A DNA stretch of 64,000 nt from Mesostigma viride (GCA_009746045.1 RPFO01000213.1:6182654-6246653); one strand, 5' to 3'; shown: positions 9,072-21,477, counted from the first letter of the stretch. A program made the numbers and translations. The notes: generated by a model not told the origin, from the sequence alone.

Positions 9072-9712
9072 CTACTGCTCCAATTTTGGTACTTTTGAAA
9101 TTCCATGCCTGGAGCGCAAAGTTTGCAATATATGTGCCGTTTGTAGCTCTAGCTCTATAATAACCTGACCAACCCCGCATTCCTCAAAGTAGCACTTGTT
9201 GCCTATTCTCAAATGTTATGCGAATCACATGATTAGGATCTGCTTCACGATTGCTATTGCTCGAGATTCAATTAAGAATGATTGAGATCAATAAATGATG
9301 AACCAAATAAACCAAATTAGGCCACTTGACAAGTTCATGATCCATTTACATTGTACAATTAAGCGATTAATTAATTCATAAATCATACATTACATGGGAT
9401 ACCCCCGTCGACGAGCTAGTGGTACGTACAATGAAACATTTGAGTTTGTAACATGTCTCCATGGATATATACATGTATGCTGGACCTCGCGCATCTCAGC
9501 CCTCTAAGAAATGTTATTTGAACTCAGGTCTAGATCTAAATATATACATGATCTGGATAATATTATACACTTCCTTAAAAGAGCATGAATCGAGCTTTAC
9601 AATTCAGGACAAGGAACTCGTTTGCAAATCACGGCTGAAAGGCAAGTGCTCACAACGAAGCACGTGCTCTCAAGGCTGTCCACCTCGTCCAACCAAGCCC
9701 GGGCGAGCTGGC
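9072..9712. other. AT-richer stretch without a recognisable gene
   Basis: It lies between the truncated PAT-like element and the transposase gene. It probably includes the 3' terminus of the DNA transposon, but I found no terminal inverted repeat matching the far end near 29.9 kb. Confidence 0.4.
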
Positions 9713-11961
9713 CTACTGAACAGGTCTCTTCTTGGCCAAGTTCGTGAGCCGTTTCTCGACGTCTGTCGGAATGGTCAAGATGGCCTGGCGATTGTTAGCT
9801 GGGTTGACAACAATGGTGTGTTCGAACCCCGCGTCCATGCACAGGTAGCAATTGACCAAGTTTGGCTGTTCAGGTTGGGCATCGGCGTCCATTTTGAACA
9901 TCGTCGCCATACCCGGAAATCTGTCCCAGTAGCGCACCCCCACCACCCATTGTCCCTTACGGAACAACTCCCTATCGACCTTGCCGTTTCTGTCGGCCAC
10001 TCGCCTCACGAAAGTAGCGGCCACCTGATAAGGCTCCTGCAAGACTTCCGCTAGCCAATATGGATGATCTGGATCGTGGGACTCATCACCAGAGTAGGAC
10101 TCGACGGCAAAAATGTCTCGCAACTTCAGTCTCCTTCCCATCATCGTCCTCTCTGCCTGTAGTCTGTTCAGTCGCGTCCCTGCGTGCCCCCCTTGTCCGT
10201 TTGGGTTCCTTTGCACTGGCTCCCCCAGTTTGTGGAGCTTCATCCGAGCACCTCCCACATTCCAGCCGTCCATGTCGGTCCACTCCTTTCGACAATCCCA
10301 CCACCTTTCCTCGGCGCACGCACCGCCACAATAGCAGGAATACTGGCGCAGCATTAAGCGCGTCACATTCGACTTGTCCATGCGCCACCAGTGCGCCTTC
10401 TTCACTCCTTTGATTTCGCCGCGCCCTGGGCTGTAAGGAAGCACCTGCGCGTCGAAGACAAGATTTGCACAAGGGAAAGTTGAAGTTACGAGACCATCGA
10501 GCTAGTTGTGTTTTATTAAGCACTCCTGATCGCCAGGACTCCAAGAACGCCCTAGAAACGACGGCCGGCGTAACTATTCCCTGAACGAGGACTGTACACT
10601 TAATTACCTCGGGGAACTCGAAGAAGTTACGCCTGGTCGTTGTGGTCCCGCCCACCGCCCCCGACGCCAGATTCTCCACCAACTGGGCGGCCGTCTGTTT
10701 GTCCTGGTTCTCTTCCCTGATGTGCCACCTCCTCAACATGCACTTCACAGTCCCACCAGCTCCATCCACCTCCCCCTTTCCGTGCTGCTCCCCAAAGTAA
10801 TTCCACTCAAATGACTCCAGGTGCGGATCCTCCGTCAGCAGCCGGGCCATTTCCGCGATCACATTCCTTGACTTGAACTGCATGGAGCAATTGTCCGACC
10901 ACCCAATGAAGCGCTTCACCTCTACCCCTTCTGACCGTAGTGTCGCCAGGATTTTGAGGATAGCAAAACGGAGGGCCCGCCCGTCCCTTTTCATTCCGCC
11001 CTGTCCGATGAAGTGAAACTCCCTTCTCACGACCTTTCCCGACGCTGGATCCAAGTAGCGCACGATCCAGGGCATAAGGACGAATGTGACTGGATGCCAA
11101 TACTGTGCTTGGAGATTGTGATAGGTGTAAGACTGGTAGTTCTCGGCGTAATCTGTGTGGCATACAAGGTCCCCCACCCGCATCCTTGAGAGACATTCCT
11201 TGGAGGCGTCCGCTTGCCACCACGCGTTGAAGCAATGCTGGATGAAGTCCGGCCACTTGTCCACAATCGCCTCCTTTAGCTCCGTTGGTGTGGACTTGAC
11301 GTCGACTTGCGTCAATCGCTGCCCACCAGCCTTTGCGATCTCGTCACAGTCGTCCTGCATATGCGCAATGTGCACATACAGAAAAGACATCAACTTCGAC
11401 CCACCAATGACCTGTAGGAAGAAAAAAGACAGGACCTCAGGAAAAATTGAAAAAGAAACGCCTTGGGGCGCAACCACTCCACTAAAAATTACCTCTGGCC
11501 CAAGAACCTCAGGAAACATTGCAAAAGAAACGCCTTGGGGCGCAACCACTCCACTAAAAATTACCTCTGGCCCAAGAACCGCACCCGGCGGCACATCCTG
11601 CATCTCGTATCTGGTCCATGAAATCAGGTGGTTGGAAGCCTCCTCCCGTTCGCATAACATGAAGTTCCGAATTCCACACTTGGGAGCCCGGCAAGTGCCC
11701 AACACACAAGCCTTACGCCGGATCGAGCAAACCCCCAACTCCTCGCCCAGGTCATGATCGGGCACCCCTTCCTCGTCGTCCAGCACCCTCCCATGCATGG
11801 GCAGATCCTCAAGTTCGCCCTGAAAAGGCTGAACCTGCGGCCGCGACGACCCCACAGACGACCTCGAACCTCCCCCCTCCCTCATCCCCTCCATGCACCT
11901 CACAAGTAAACTTGTTCACCCACTCTGTCGTGTGAGTGGCTTTGAAAATGGAACATGTGGG
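9713..11961 (-). pseudogene. Transposase-like protein, C-terminal part (DDE/RNase H-like fold suspected)
   Basis: The continuation of 28125-29239 beyond the LTR insertion. It contains an intron (11412-11564), then a conserved core with HTDYAENYQSY, SDNCSMQFKS and GEQHGKGEVDGAGGTVK. These are acidic positions spaced as in transposase catalytic cores. After a frame change near 10470 (indel or short intron) a Cys-rich YSCYCGGAC segment and a BAH-like tail follow (HPYWLAEVLQEPY ... GQWVVGVRYWDRFPG). I cannot name the superfamily with confidence. Proteins with this motif set are common repeat-encoded proteins in animals and algae, according to my general knowledge. The gene is broken by the LTR insertion and at least one frame change. 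Confidence 0.6.
11412..11564 (-). other. Intron with a tandemly duplicated 5' splice site
   Basis: On the minus strand the acceptor is a classic pyrimidine tract ending TTCTTCCTACAG (AG at 11412-11413). The donor GAGGTAATTTT occurs twice, at 11564 and 11492, because a 72-bp block is tandemly duplicated. The intron is 153 or 81 nt depending on the donor. The frame stays open through the duplicated block, so retention would add in-frame residues. Confidence 0.6.
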
Positions 11962-12532
11962 TGTTACGCCGCAAGCCTCGGCCACCACCTCTACCTCTAC
12001 CTGTCCTGATACTACCTAAACTAGTGAGGCTGCTTCTATTTACACCCCTAGCGAAAGACGACCGAGACGAACCAGATCTCAATGCATTTACATATGTACT
12101 ACTGTAATACGCCATAGGCCATTTAATCAAACCCGTTTACTCCAGGAAAAGAGGAAGGAAACACAACTACACTGCCGTGACCCAAGCCTATATGTGTTAA
12201 TTCATTTAACACACGCCGAGTGACCACACAAGGAGTGGAACGTGCATAAATGGTCACCAACGGTCCAACAGGCTCGGGCCGACCTGGCCCTCGCCTGCAG
12301 AAACACAGAAACACAAGCAGGTGCACAGGTGCACGCCTGTCCACTACATTCTACAAAAGGATAAGGACCACTAATATAGTACGCGGCGCGGCGCCCAAAG
12401 GCACCCACTATACCACAGTACTGTTACGGGGACAATCATGTCCAAACTAGAACTGCACGTAACCTAGGAACAACCGAGGCCAAGGACCTAATTTACGTCC
12501 GTAACTACAACGAATTGTTACGCGACGTAACA
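11962..12532 (-). repeat. 3' LTR of the chromovirus
   Basis: 571 bp, TG at 11962 and CA at 12532 on the plus strand. It matches 27549-28119 with no differences found. Confidence 0.95.
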
Positions 12533-12550
12533 CCTCCCCCCCACAAAGGT
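12533..12550 (-). promoter_or_regulatory. Polypurine tract of the chromovirus
   Basis: On the minus strand a TTTGTGGGGGGGGAGG tract directly abuts the 3' LTR, as needed for plus-strand priming. Confidence 0.75.
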
Positions 12551-12906
12551 AGGGAGCCCTCTCCCTACGCCGAGAGGAGGGAACCAAAGGGGTAGGAAAA
12601 TAATCCTAATGCACCCAGCACATACCAACACACTCGATAGACCATCCCAGATACAAAGCACCAATAGTTCACACGGTCTCCACCACCACGCCGGGTGGTG
12701 TAGGGTTAGCCAGCACCAAGCCTGGTGGTAGGTTCCCCTAACTGCCTGGAACGGAGTCCTGGCCGGGGGGACGGCACTGGGCAGGACACACAGAGTAAAC
12801 ACATCAGCGCTAAGGACCAAGAACAGCCAATCAACTGGCCAGAATATGAGGGCGACTCTACATACCGGAGGGACAACACCCTCAGGTCGGGCCTAAGGCC
12901 CTCTAT

Positions 12907-15210
12907 CTAGTGGCCATCCGTCTGGTAAGTGCCACGAGAGGCCAGCAGGACCTCCAGGTAGGCCTGGTAGTGAGCCACATCCTCGACATTGTCATGCCTA
13001 TCTACAGTGAGGAAAACATCGGCCCACACGCCGTCAGGAAAGAGGCCCAGGAAGGCCCAGTAATACCTATGCTGCGTGAGGACGACCTGGCCACGGGCCC
13101 AGTCCAGAAAGCCACAGGCAAAGAGGCGAAGGAAAGGCTCTACCGCGATCAGGCAAAGGGCCCGCAGGAGAAGGCGATGGTACCGAATCCGAGGGCGCAT
13201 ACCCGTCGGGAAGAACAGGTCCACCAGGGGCTCCACGTTGGACGGCCACAACCGGATGTGCCGAACCTCGCGGGAGCGCCACCGACGAACACACTGTCGC
13301 GACCCGAATGTCTCTAGGTAGTCGCTGGCACGAGGAGGAGGGTGACCGCGGGAGTCTAGACCCTGGCCCGGGATAGGCGCCGGGCGGTGGGCATCCCACT
13401 CAAGGATGGGCTGGAGGACCGTAGTGTACGCCGCACCCGGCACCGCAGGAAACTCTACTGTAAGGGCATCCGAAGCCATAATGCCCAGAGGGGAGGGTAA
13501 GCCCACTGGAACCCACCGTAGGTGTCTAAGTCGTTGTGGCGCCTCGCCCAGCGATACAGGACGCGCCGGACCAGGATCTCACCCTCGAACACCGGATCAG
13601 CTAAAATAACCATGTCGAACGGAGGCCGATCAGTCTCAATGGGTAGGCCACGATCCCGGGCGCCCGACACACCTGGGAGAACCCGTAGGACATGGGAGAG
13701 ATGGCAAGCTCAGCAGAGGCGCGCGGCAGGTCACACTGTCGGCAGGCGAGTGCGGACATACCATACCCGGAATGGGCGTGTCACGCGACTCCGGCGTCGC
13801 GTGCACCACAGAAGGAGCCCTGTCCCGATCACCCTGGGACAACTCCCGGAGGGAATCGGCAGCGCGGGTGGCGCGAGGATCCTGACCGGTGGACCGAACA
13901 ACCGCGGCCAAAGACCGCGAGGCCGAAGGAGGAGGGACCGAGCAGGGGCCGACGCAGGGGCAGGAGCCGACACCGACGCAGGGGCACTGGTAAAACAGGA
14001 GGTCGCGCCGGACCCGAAGCCAGAGAGGGCCGTGACGGACCCGCCATCGACGCAGGCGCGCCGGTCTCCGTTGCCGGTGCACCCTCAGGCCACATATTGA
14101 AGATAGGGCCCGTAGGGACAGGCAGCCGGCATAAGATTGGTTACCATCCAAGCTCCAGTCGGGCACCGGGATCCTCTGCGGGGGACCACCCTCCCAAAGC
14201 CTGGGATGATCGCCCGTGTCGCTGAAGAAACCACGAACTGGCTGTGAGGGCGCAGCGGACGGCCCAGAGGGGGCGACGACGGGCACAGCCGAAGGGGCTG
14301 AAGGCTCGCGCCGAGGCGCGGGAACGTCGGCCGCAGGCACAGAGGCAACCGGAGGTGTCGGAACCGCAGCAACCGAAGGGGTAGGGGGCGCCGGCGAAAC
14401 CACAGGTGCCGAAGAAACCGAAGGGGTAGGGGGCGCGGACACCACAGACACCCCACCTGGCGTGGCCGGAGTCTGCGCTTGGGCCGCCAGGAAGGCCCCG
14501 AACGCCGTGGTCAGGGACTGGATCTGAGCCTGCATAGCCGAGACCGTCGCCGAAAGAGGATCAGGCAAACCCGAAGGGGTAGGCTCTACTGCAACACCCG
14601 GGTCGACCGAGGGGACGACGGGACCGGAGAGGGAGGAACAGACGCCGAGGAGACGGACGCAGCGCTCGAGGCAGAATAATCTGGAGTATAATGTACCTCG
14701 GCTGGGGCGCCCGAAGGGGCAGGACCACTAACCGCTAGTCCCGCCGACTGATCAGCTATCTCCATGAATTCTACGGCCCGTAAAAGGTCGCAGGGGTTCT
14801 CATCTACCTCAGCATCACCCTCAGCCGGAAGCCAAGGGAACACCTCCCGTAGGCAGGTACGGCCCACAGGGTGGAGAGGTAGGAGAACACACGGCAACAC
14901 CGGAGAACCGCATCTATCTGTCCCAAGGCGGGACAGCTGGAACCACACCCCAACAAACAGTGTCCGGCATCGTCGAACCCGTGCAGGACAAGCTGGTGCG
15001 GCTCATCAGGGGAAGGACCATACCACGTGACCCCGAAGAGGGCCGCCCTGACTAAGCCCGCATGTTGGGCCTGAAGGGCCGGCTGCACAACGCCACCCGG
15101 TAACTTGATCGCGACACCCAGCGGCCCGGAAGGGCCTCGAAATACAGCTCAGGGTCCGGTGGGGGCGGGGACGGCAGCGAGCTCTCAGCCGGAGGGGTAG
15201 GCTCTGACAT
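12907..15210 (-). pseudogene. Extra ORF (ORF3) of the chromovirus, unknown function, several frame breaks
   Basis: It lies downstream of integrase, where env or accessory genes sit in some LTR elements. It can be followed through frames from ATG at 15210 (MSEPTPPAESS, acidic Pro-rich). Next come a segment with EVDENPCDLLRAVEF near 14800, a coiled-coil-like start (SAMQAQIQSLTTAFGAF) near 14540, and a long Ala/Pro/Ser/Val-rich linker to about 14200. The last part, 13506-12907, is about 200 uninterrupted residues, rich in Arg, Trp and Tyr (RSREVRHIRLWPSNVEPLVD, YYWAFLGLFPDGVW). I see no signal peptide, furin-like site or clear membrane span, so env is not supported. Between 13500 and 14200 at least three frame changes are needed. 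No family was recognised. Confidence 0.5.
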
Positions 15211-15286
15211 GACGGCTGCGGAGGGGAGGGGACAACCAACCATCCGTCGACAGCAGACATAACATAAGAGAGGAGAAGGTCTACAA

Positions 15287-16812
15287 CTAGAGCTTATGCA
15301 GGGTTTTATACTCCTGCAGCAGGCGACTACACCCATCTAGCTCACTCTCAGTATACCAGACCTTATCTACCTCACTACGAGCATACATCCACTTCACCTT
15401 ATACTGGCGCTGGGTACCGCGGCCTTTTTTGATATCTCTATGGGCCACGATACCCTCTACCTCATCCTCTACCTCACCAGTATCCGGGTTATGCTCTAAA
15501 GGGGCAGGGGCTAATTCTCTACCAGCGAACGTGCTCTGATGATAGAGCTTCAGCTGGCTTCTATGAAAGGTGCGAGAGTGGGTCTGCCAAGAGGTAGGAA
15601 TATCTATCTCATACAGAAAATTACCTACTCTAGACAACACACGGAAGGGTCCTAAGAAGGCGGGCCTAAGTTTCACTTTCAGTTCAGCTTCGAACTTATG
15701 AGCGAAGCGGCCAACACGGGGGCCTTCTACTAAGACTAAATCTCCTATTTCTATCTCAGGTGCTCTTCTATCTAATGAGGCACGCAACCTAGCAAGGTAT
15801 TTGGCCTGCGCCCTATGGTACCCTGCAATAGCGTTGTCGTGTGCATTCTTCATCTTATCTAATAACGCCTGCACACCTTCTACAGTATCCCGGGACACAT
15901 CATCCTTGTCCCTTAAAGGACTAGCTAAAGAGAGGTAGGGGTAAGAGGTTGTCTACCAGTATCTAGGAAGAAGGGCGTATAACCATGCGCAGCCTGAGGG
16001 CAGTTGTTAAGGGAAAACTCTACCAAACATAGGTAATCCTCCCAATCACTCCCAGAGCCATTCACATAGTGACGCAGAGCTTCTTCCACTACCCTATTCA
16101 AACGTTCTACTAAATGAGACGAGGAGGAGTGGTAGGCAGTACCGAAGGTGACCTTGGTACCGATAGCAGCGAAGAACTGCTGCCAAAAATCAGAAGTAAA
16201 TAACTTATCCTTATCACTAATAAACTGCCTACTCAAACCATGATATCTATATACGTTATTAAGGTATAGGCGTGCGCAATCGCGTGCGGTGAGTTCTAAG
16301 GGACACGGCACGAGATGACACATACGAGTAAAACGATCTACAAAAACAAGGATCTGGGCGTTACCTCTATCATTCTTCCTAAAAGGTCCTACAAAATCCA
16401 TCATAATGGAGTCCCACGGCATGATGGGATCAGGTAAGGTCCTAGGCTCTGCTATCTGTCCTACATTGTTGGGTTTCATCTCCTGGCAAGATTGACAGGT
16501 TCTAACATACTCATCTACATCCTTTAAAAGGGAAGGCCAGTAGTAAGAGCGGGCTACTAGGTCCCGTACCCGTTTACCACCCTGGTGAGCAGCTAAGTCA
16601 TGCAACTCAAAGAGCAAGGAGGAGCGACAGATAGGAGGGACATACAGGCGCCATTGAGGGGGAGAATCTGCTATCTGCACATATAAAAATCCACCTACAA
16701 ATTTACAAGGGTGCTTGCCTAATTGTTGGGGATGGGCAGCAATGGCAGCTAATGCTTCCGGCTCAGTGGCCGTAAATCTACTAATAAGACGTTCGAGATC
16801 AGAGGTAGGCAT
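15287..16812 (-). pseudogene. Chromovirus integrase with C-terminal chromodomain, one frame break
   Basis: N-terminal part (16812-15925): an HHCC zinc finger (HDLAAHQGG ... CQSC), then the DDE core with Asp in MMDFVGPF, Asp in ISDKDKLF and Glu in LVERLNRVVEEA. The frame stops at 15925 just after DTGRQPLTP and resumes near 15910 in another frame with the C-terminal DNA-binding part (IEIGDLVLVEGPRVG, AFLGPFRVL). It ends in a chromodomain: VEGIVAHRDIKK, YKVKWMYA, WYTESELDG. The chromodomain places the element among chromoviruses, which target chromatin marks in known cases. The single frame break is either an inactivating indel or an assembly error. Confidence 0.85.
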
Positions 16813-16921
16813 CGCTACAGAGGTATCCAGAACAGGTTTAAAGAGATCTCCTACCGCCTTGCCAAAGAGAAGGGGAGGTCCTAGAGGGACTATGTTTCAT
16901 AAGACTTTCCTGACCTAGTCG

Positions 16922-19566
16922 CTATATGGCTAAGCGGTATAGAAATTTTATTTTTCCCCTCCCCCCCACCGAGACCACAGGAAGGGCCTCACACGGGAGA
17001 GAGAGTCCTACGTGAGAAAGGAGATCAGGCATGCGAACAGCTGTATGAAAGAGGTAGGCATAGGATTCATCATCAGGTAGTTCACCATACGGGGTTACAC
17101 CCATAGTAGTAGGAACTAGAGTAGTATTGAGAACATCAAGGTCCTCGAAAAAGGAGTAATCTGCACGACGAGAGAGTGCATCTGGTACTATGTTATCTAC
17201 ACCCTTAACATACTGAAGTTTAAAAGGGGAGAACTGTGCTAAAAACTCCATCCAGCGCGCTTGACGAGGGGTAAGGTTGGGTTGTGAGAGAAGATGGGTA
17301 AGAGGGCGGTGATCTGTCTGGATAACTAATCTATAAGGATCAATCTCACAGGGTTCATTCAGACAAACATCAAATTGAGCACCTTTAAGAAAGTGCTGCC
17401 ACGCGTGGCAACAATACACCACAGCTAATAGTTCTTGCTGGTGGACGGGATAGTTACGCTCCGCAGGAAGCATTGTCCTAGAGATATACTCGATTGGCTG
17501 TAAGCCCTGACCCTGATCCTGGAGAAGGACGCCCCCTATAGCTACCTTGCTAGCATCTGTAGCTACAACAAAGGGTTTAGTAGTATCCGGTAGGATGAGT
17601 ACAGGAGGGGAGAGGAGTAGGGATTTTAGACACTGAAAAGCCGACTGACATTCACTACTCCAAACAAAGGGGATATCCTTCTTTAATAGATGATTAATAG
17701 GAGCTGCTATAGTTGCGAAACGCGGGATAAAACGCCTATAGTAAGAAGCAATTCCTAGAAAACTACGTACACCTTTAACGTCGGTAGGGGTAGGCCATTC
17801 CTGAATTGACTTAGTCTTGTCCGGGTCGGTAGCAACCCCGGCATCTGACAGACGTGCCCTAAAAATGGGACACTCCTACCCGAACGAACTTTAGCACGGC
17901 GCGCCCATAAAGAATTTTCAGCCATGATTTCTAATACTTTCTTTAAATCACGTAGGTGCGTTTCAAAATCAGGAGAATAAATAAGGATATCATCTAAGTA
18001 AGCTTGAGCACAAGAACGGTCATGCTCAGATAAAGAAACAGAGGAGAAGGAAGGATCCTTTAAATCAGAGGACACTTGAGGAAGGTGGGAATTTCCCATA
18101 ACAGGTCTAAGCACTTCATTCATTAACATTTGGAAAGAGGCAGGAGAGTTACAGAGTCCCATAGCCGCTACTCTAAACTGGTAATGCCCAAAAGGGGTAG
18201 CAAAGGCGGTTTTGTGGCAATCCTCAGGAGCTATACGTAGTTGCCAAAAACCATCCGCACAATCTAGTACTGTGAAACAGGTAGAACCTTTAACCTTATT
18301 AAATATATCATCAATACGAGGTAGAGGGTATTTAGACTTCACAGTAATATCGTTTAGCTTCCTATAATCAGTAACTAGGCGAAACTTGCCATTTGGCTTA
18401 GGAACTAACAGGACACCAGCGGAGTAGGGGGAGTTACTAGGCTCTATCAATCCTGCTTCTAATAGTGATACTAAAATCTGTTTTAGTTCCTTTAATTCTG
18501 TAGGGCCCATTCTATACATCGGAGAGTGCGTAGGAACTGCACCGTCCTTGATAACTACACGGTGTAAAACAGAACGAGGAGGAGGATAAGAAGGAGTCTT
18601 TTCTTCAAATACTTTTGAGGAATCTATCACAGCCATGTATCTTACTATTTCATTTTCAGTAAATCCCACTCCTATTGTATCCACTGTATTTACATCTATA
18701 TCCACACTATTATTAGTGATAGGTATCTCTTGTACTTCTAACTGAAGGAACATACATAATAGGTATCCATATTCCTTTAGTTCAGATCGCAATTCGTCAT
18801 TGGACATTAATACTTCAGGTATAGGTCTCACAGGAGGATCAACAGGTGTAGGAGGAGTAATATCTACCAAGGATAAATTTTCTAATCTATAATGACGTTC
18901 TGGTACCCAGTAGGAGCTATCTGGAAACCAAATGACCATAGTATCATAATTAATAGTGATTTTATTATCCTGATGCCAATCTAATCCTAGTAATACATCA
19001 GCTGTAGTGATAGGGCCTATAGTGGCCGTCAGGTTGACCGTACGTCCTTGTATGACCAGGGGAAGGGACACCGTACCCGGGGAATGACTGGTGCGACCGT
19101 CAGCATAATGGACAGTGACAGTTTTTGTGTGAGGGGTAGGGACTAGTCCTAAACGCCTAACTAGGGCCTCGCTCACAAAGGAGCTAGCCGCACCGCTATC
19201 CACTAACACAGAGACATTCAAGAGTTCATCAGCATGCAGGAAGGGGTCTACAACAGTATGAGGGACGGTTAAGCCACCATTCAAGAACATAAGAGGACGC
19301 ACACGTAGTGGTAGGGATGATTCAGCTCCTACAGAGGTTATAAAAACAGGCAAGCAAAAATTATTATCTGGGGTACTATCTAAGGACCTGTCCAGGTTAC
19401 CCCCGGCTGACAGGCCTACTGTTCCCCCTCCCCCCCAAATCCATAGGAACGAACCCCGAAGAAGACCCTGGCGGAAAAGCCACTGCTGGAGGGTCACGAG
19501 GGATTGAAGAGGGTGCGGGAGCCTGATTATCATAGGGGAACCCTGGGGATCCTGTCTGCACAGCAT
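16922..19566 (-). pseudogene. Chromovirus protease, reverse transcriptase and RNase H, frame-broken
   Basis: From the 5' side: retropepsin with VLVDSGAASSFVS and VLLGLDWH; RT with VPKPNGKFRLVTDYRKLN, the CFTVLDCADGFWQLRI motif A, and the catalytic AYLDDILIYS with FLGHV after it. The frame is lost near 17860, and RNase H is read in another frame down to 16922 (ERNYPVHQQELLAVVYCCHAW, LVIQTDHRPLTHLL, VPDALSRRADY). The gap before integrase (16813-16921) needs one more frame change. An insertion-like region (about 18010-18090) lies between the RT fingers/palm and the YLDD box. It overlaps gag at 19397-19566, consistent with frameshifted expression of pol. Confidence 0.88.
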
Positions 19567-20449
19567 TCAGCCTACTAGGGGTAGCTGAAGGAATGCGTCC
19601 TGAAGTGGGACGAATAGGAGCACGCTGAGGGGTACGAGGAGGGCGAGCGTCGGGATGAGGGGGAGCACCCGAAAGGAACTTGGGGCACTCACGTTTAAGA
19701 TGACCTACTTCCTTACAATGATAGCAGGTGATATGAGAGACATCCAGAGCTGAAAGGTCAGTCACACAGATATCTAATTCTTCTACATAGGAGTTCTCCT
19801 CCTCAGGGGTAAGGCTAATATTATTAATACGGGAACGGGTAGGAAGAGAAGGTGTGGAGAAGAAATCTGCTACTCGTAAAAGATGCTGGCGCACATGCTT
19901 GAGGGGCAGGTCAGTAAAACGGTAGGCAGAGAACTGGCGCTTGACCTCACGCAATAAGGGTCTACTGAGGCCCTGAAGGAAGCGAGCACGTACTTCTGCA
20001 CCCGACAAATCCCTAATTCGTACCATCTGAGCATCAAACTCTTTCATATATTCTTTGAAGGACTTGGTACCCTGCTGCAAGGTGCCAAAGGATAATCTAT
20101 CCTGCCAATCTGCATCGGGAGGGACTAAATGGTTCTCTAAACGCTTGAACAATTCTGCTACAGAGTTTGGGTAGGCATGAGAGGCAAGAGACTCACACTG
20201 GATGAGGTTAGCAAGTTCAGGAGTAATGCAGGTAGTAAGATAATGAGGAACTAGTACAGCATCAGAGAGGCGCCACCTATTGTGGTTCTGCCAGGACTCT
20301 GTGTTCTGGGTGAGCAACATAATGAAGGTGAAAAACTGTTGAGGGGTAGACTTGACATCCAGCTTAGGAAGGTTGGCAAAGAGGGGAAGAGCAGGAGGCT
20401 TAGGGGGATTAGAAGAATCAGTTTTTCCCATAGGGCCACTATCTTCCAC
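19397..20449 (-). CDS. Chromovirus gag, central and C-terminal part with zinc knuckle
   Basis: About 350 residues. A retrotransposon-gag capsid region (WRLSDAVLVPHYLTTCITPELANLI, FKRLENHLVPPDADW, FKEYMKEFDAQMVRI, EVRARFLQGLSRPLLREV) is followed by a CCHC knuckle, CYHCKEVGHLKREC, and a Pro-rich tail. It probably continues the reading from 20250-20931 through a frame change near 20440. The stop at 19397 overlaps pol by 170 bp, as is usual for gag-pol frameshifting. Confidence 0.85.
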   Translation of the reverse strand: MEDSGPMGKTDSSNPPKPPALPLFANLPKLDVKSTPQQFFTFIMLLTQNTESWQNHNRWRLSDAVLVPHYLTTCITPELANLIQCESLASHAYPNSVAELFKRLENHLVPPDADWQDRLSFGTLQQGTKSFKEYMKEFDAQMVRIRDLSGAEVRARFLQGLSRPLLREVKRQFSAYRFTDLPLKHVRQHLLRVADFFSTPSLPTRSRINNISLTPEEENSYVEELDICVTDLSALDVSHITCYHCKEVGHLKRECPKFLSGAPPHPDARPPRTPQRAPIRPTSGRIPSATPSRLNAVQTGSPGFPYDNQAPAPSSIPRDPPAVAFPPGSSSGFVPMDLGGRGNSRPVSRG

Positions 20450-20931
20450 TCAGCTACATAAGCGGGATAGAAGGAAGGGATAGGAAAAGTCTTGGGTAGG
20501 GGTCTAGAGGGAGCCACCGTTTCCGGATGGTGCCCATAGGAGAAGGGGACAGTATATTGCTCACGAAGAGAGGAATAGGCAAAATGATCATAATTCCTAT
20601 CATCTAGGGGCATGGTACTGAAATCATTATTAACTTCTAAATCAGCCACACGGGTAGGAACCTGGGCAGCCTCATAGGCCGTCTCAGGGTAGGACCAGGA
20701 AGCAGGTGGGTAAAAGGGAACTGCACTAGGGCGCCCAGAAGGGCCGACAGGGGCCGAGGTACGACCCGTGTTAATAGCAGGCATTGAAGGCACAGGGTGG
20801 GAAGGAGGCCTAGGAGCATTGTTAGGGTGTGAGGACCTGCTGGAGGGGTGAGCCAAGGTTGCAGAAGGGGCAGGGGCCTGGTTCACAACGAAAGAAGGTT
20901 CCTCACTAAATCTGACTTGGGAAATACGTTG
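20440..20931 (-). pseudogene. Chromovirus gag, N-terminal part downstream of the nested insertion
   Basis: A Pro/Ser-rich segment starting QRISQVRFSEEPSFVVNQ at the junction with the nested element and reading to about 20440. The codons on both sides of the nested element join in frame (TYE before it, QRI after it), which shows that gag was intact here before insertion. No domain was recognised. Confidence 0.7.
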
Positions 20932-21065
20932 TTCTATTAACCGTGGAACTCCAGGGTAACCAGACTCTTTATTAAAACAATAAGTAGAGCACATCGGGAA
21001 GTGGCCCTCAACTGGCCATCCTTACCCATGGGAACACTTTATGTCCAAAAAGGCTAGCCTTACCC
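20932..21065 (-). repeat. PAT-like copy 2, repeat A2
   Basis: 134 bp, matching 21478-21611. It starts TTCTATTAACCGTGG like the repeats of copy 1. Confidence 0.95.
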
Positions 21066-21098
21066 CCAAACAGGCAACACACAGGGAGGGCGGGTGGG

Positions 21099-21477
21099 AA
21101 AACAAAAGAGACCGCCATGAGCTAGGTGAGCAAGCTTTTATCGTGTTTCAAGGCCAACGGCTCTCTACCAACGGCCAGATCCGGCAACGGCCTCTAAACA
21201 GTTTTAGCCGTCAAGTTTTACTTCAGATATTGCTTGTTGCAAACCCGTCCGCAATCACAGATCTGCTAGGAGAACCTAGACGCAAAAATCCGTCGTCAAG
21301 GTACTCAGCACACCGTCAAGGTATGGGCCGCAACAATTAGGCCATATCATCCGTAATACTCGTACACTAGAAGCCTAATCAACCTTATTACGATCACATC
21401 ACCCAGCTCTATTTCACCTAGCATCAGCGGCTCCCCTTCCGTATCACTATAAAGAAACTATGTTCAGAGAACCCCGA
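21099..21477 (-). repeat. PAT-like copy 2, repeat B2
   Basis: 379 bp, matching 25940-26318 except for GCAAAAATC against GCAGAAATC. It abuts A1 directly. Confidence 0.95.

Noticed and set aside
8629-9180. N-terminal 184 residues of the long open frame ahead of PAT-like pol
   Set aside because: It overlaps gag in another frame and extends beyond the element boundary near 9071; an out-of-frame shadow.
12907-15210. env gene for ORF3
   Set aside because: No signal peptide, transmembrane anchor or cleavage site could be seen; position alone is not enough.
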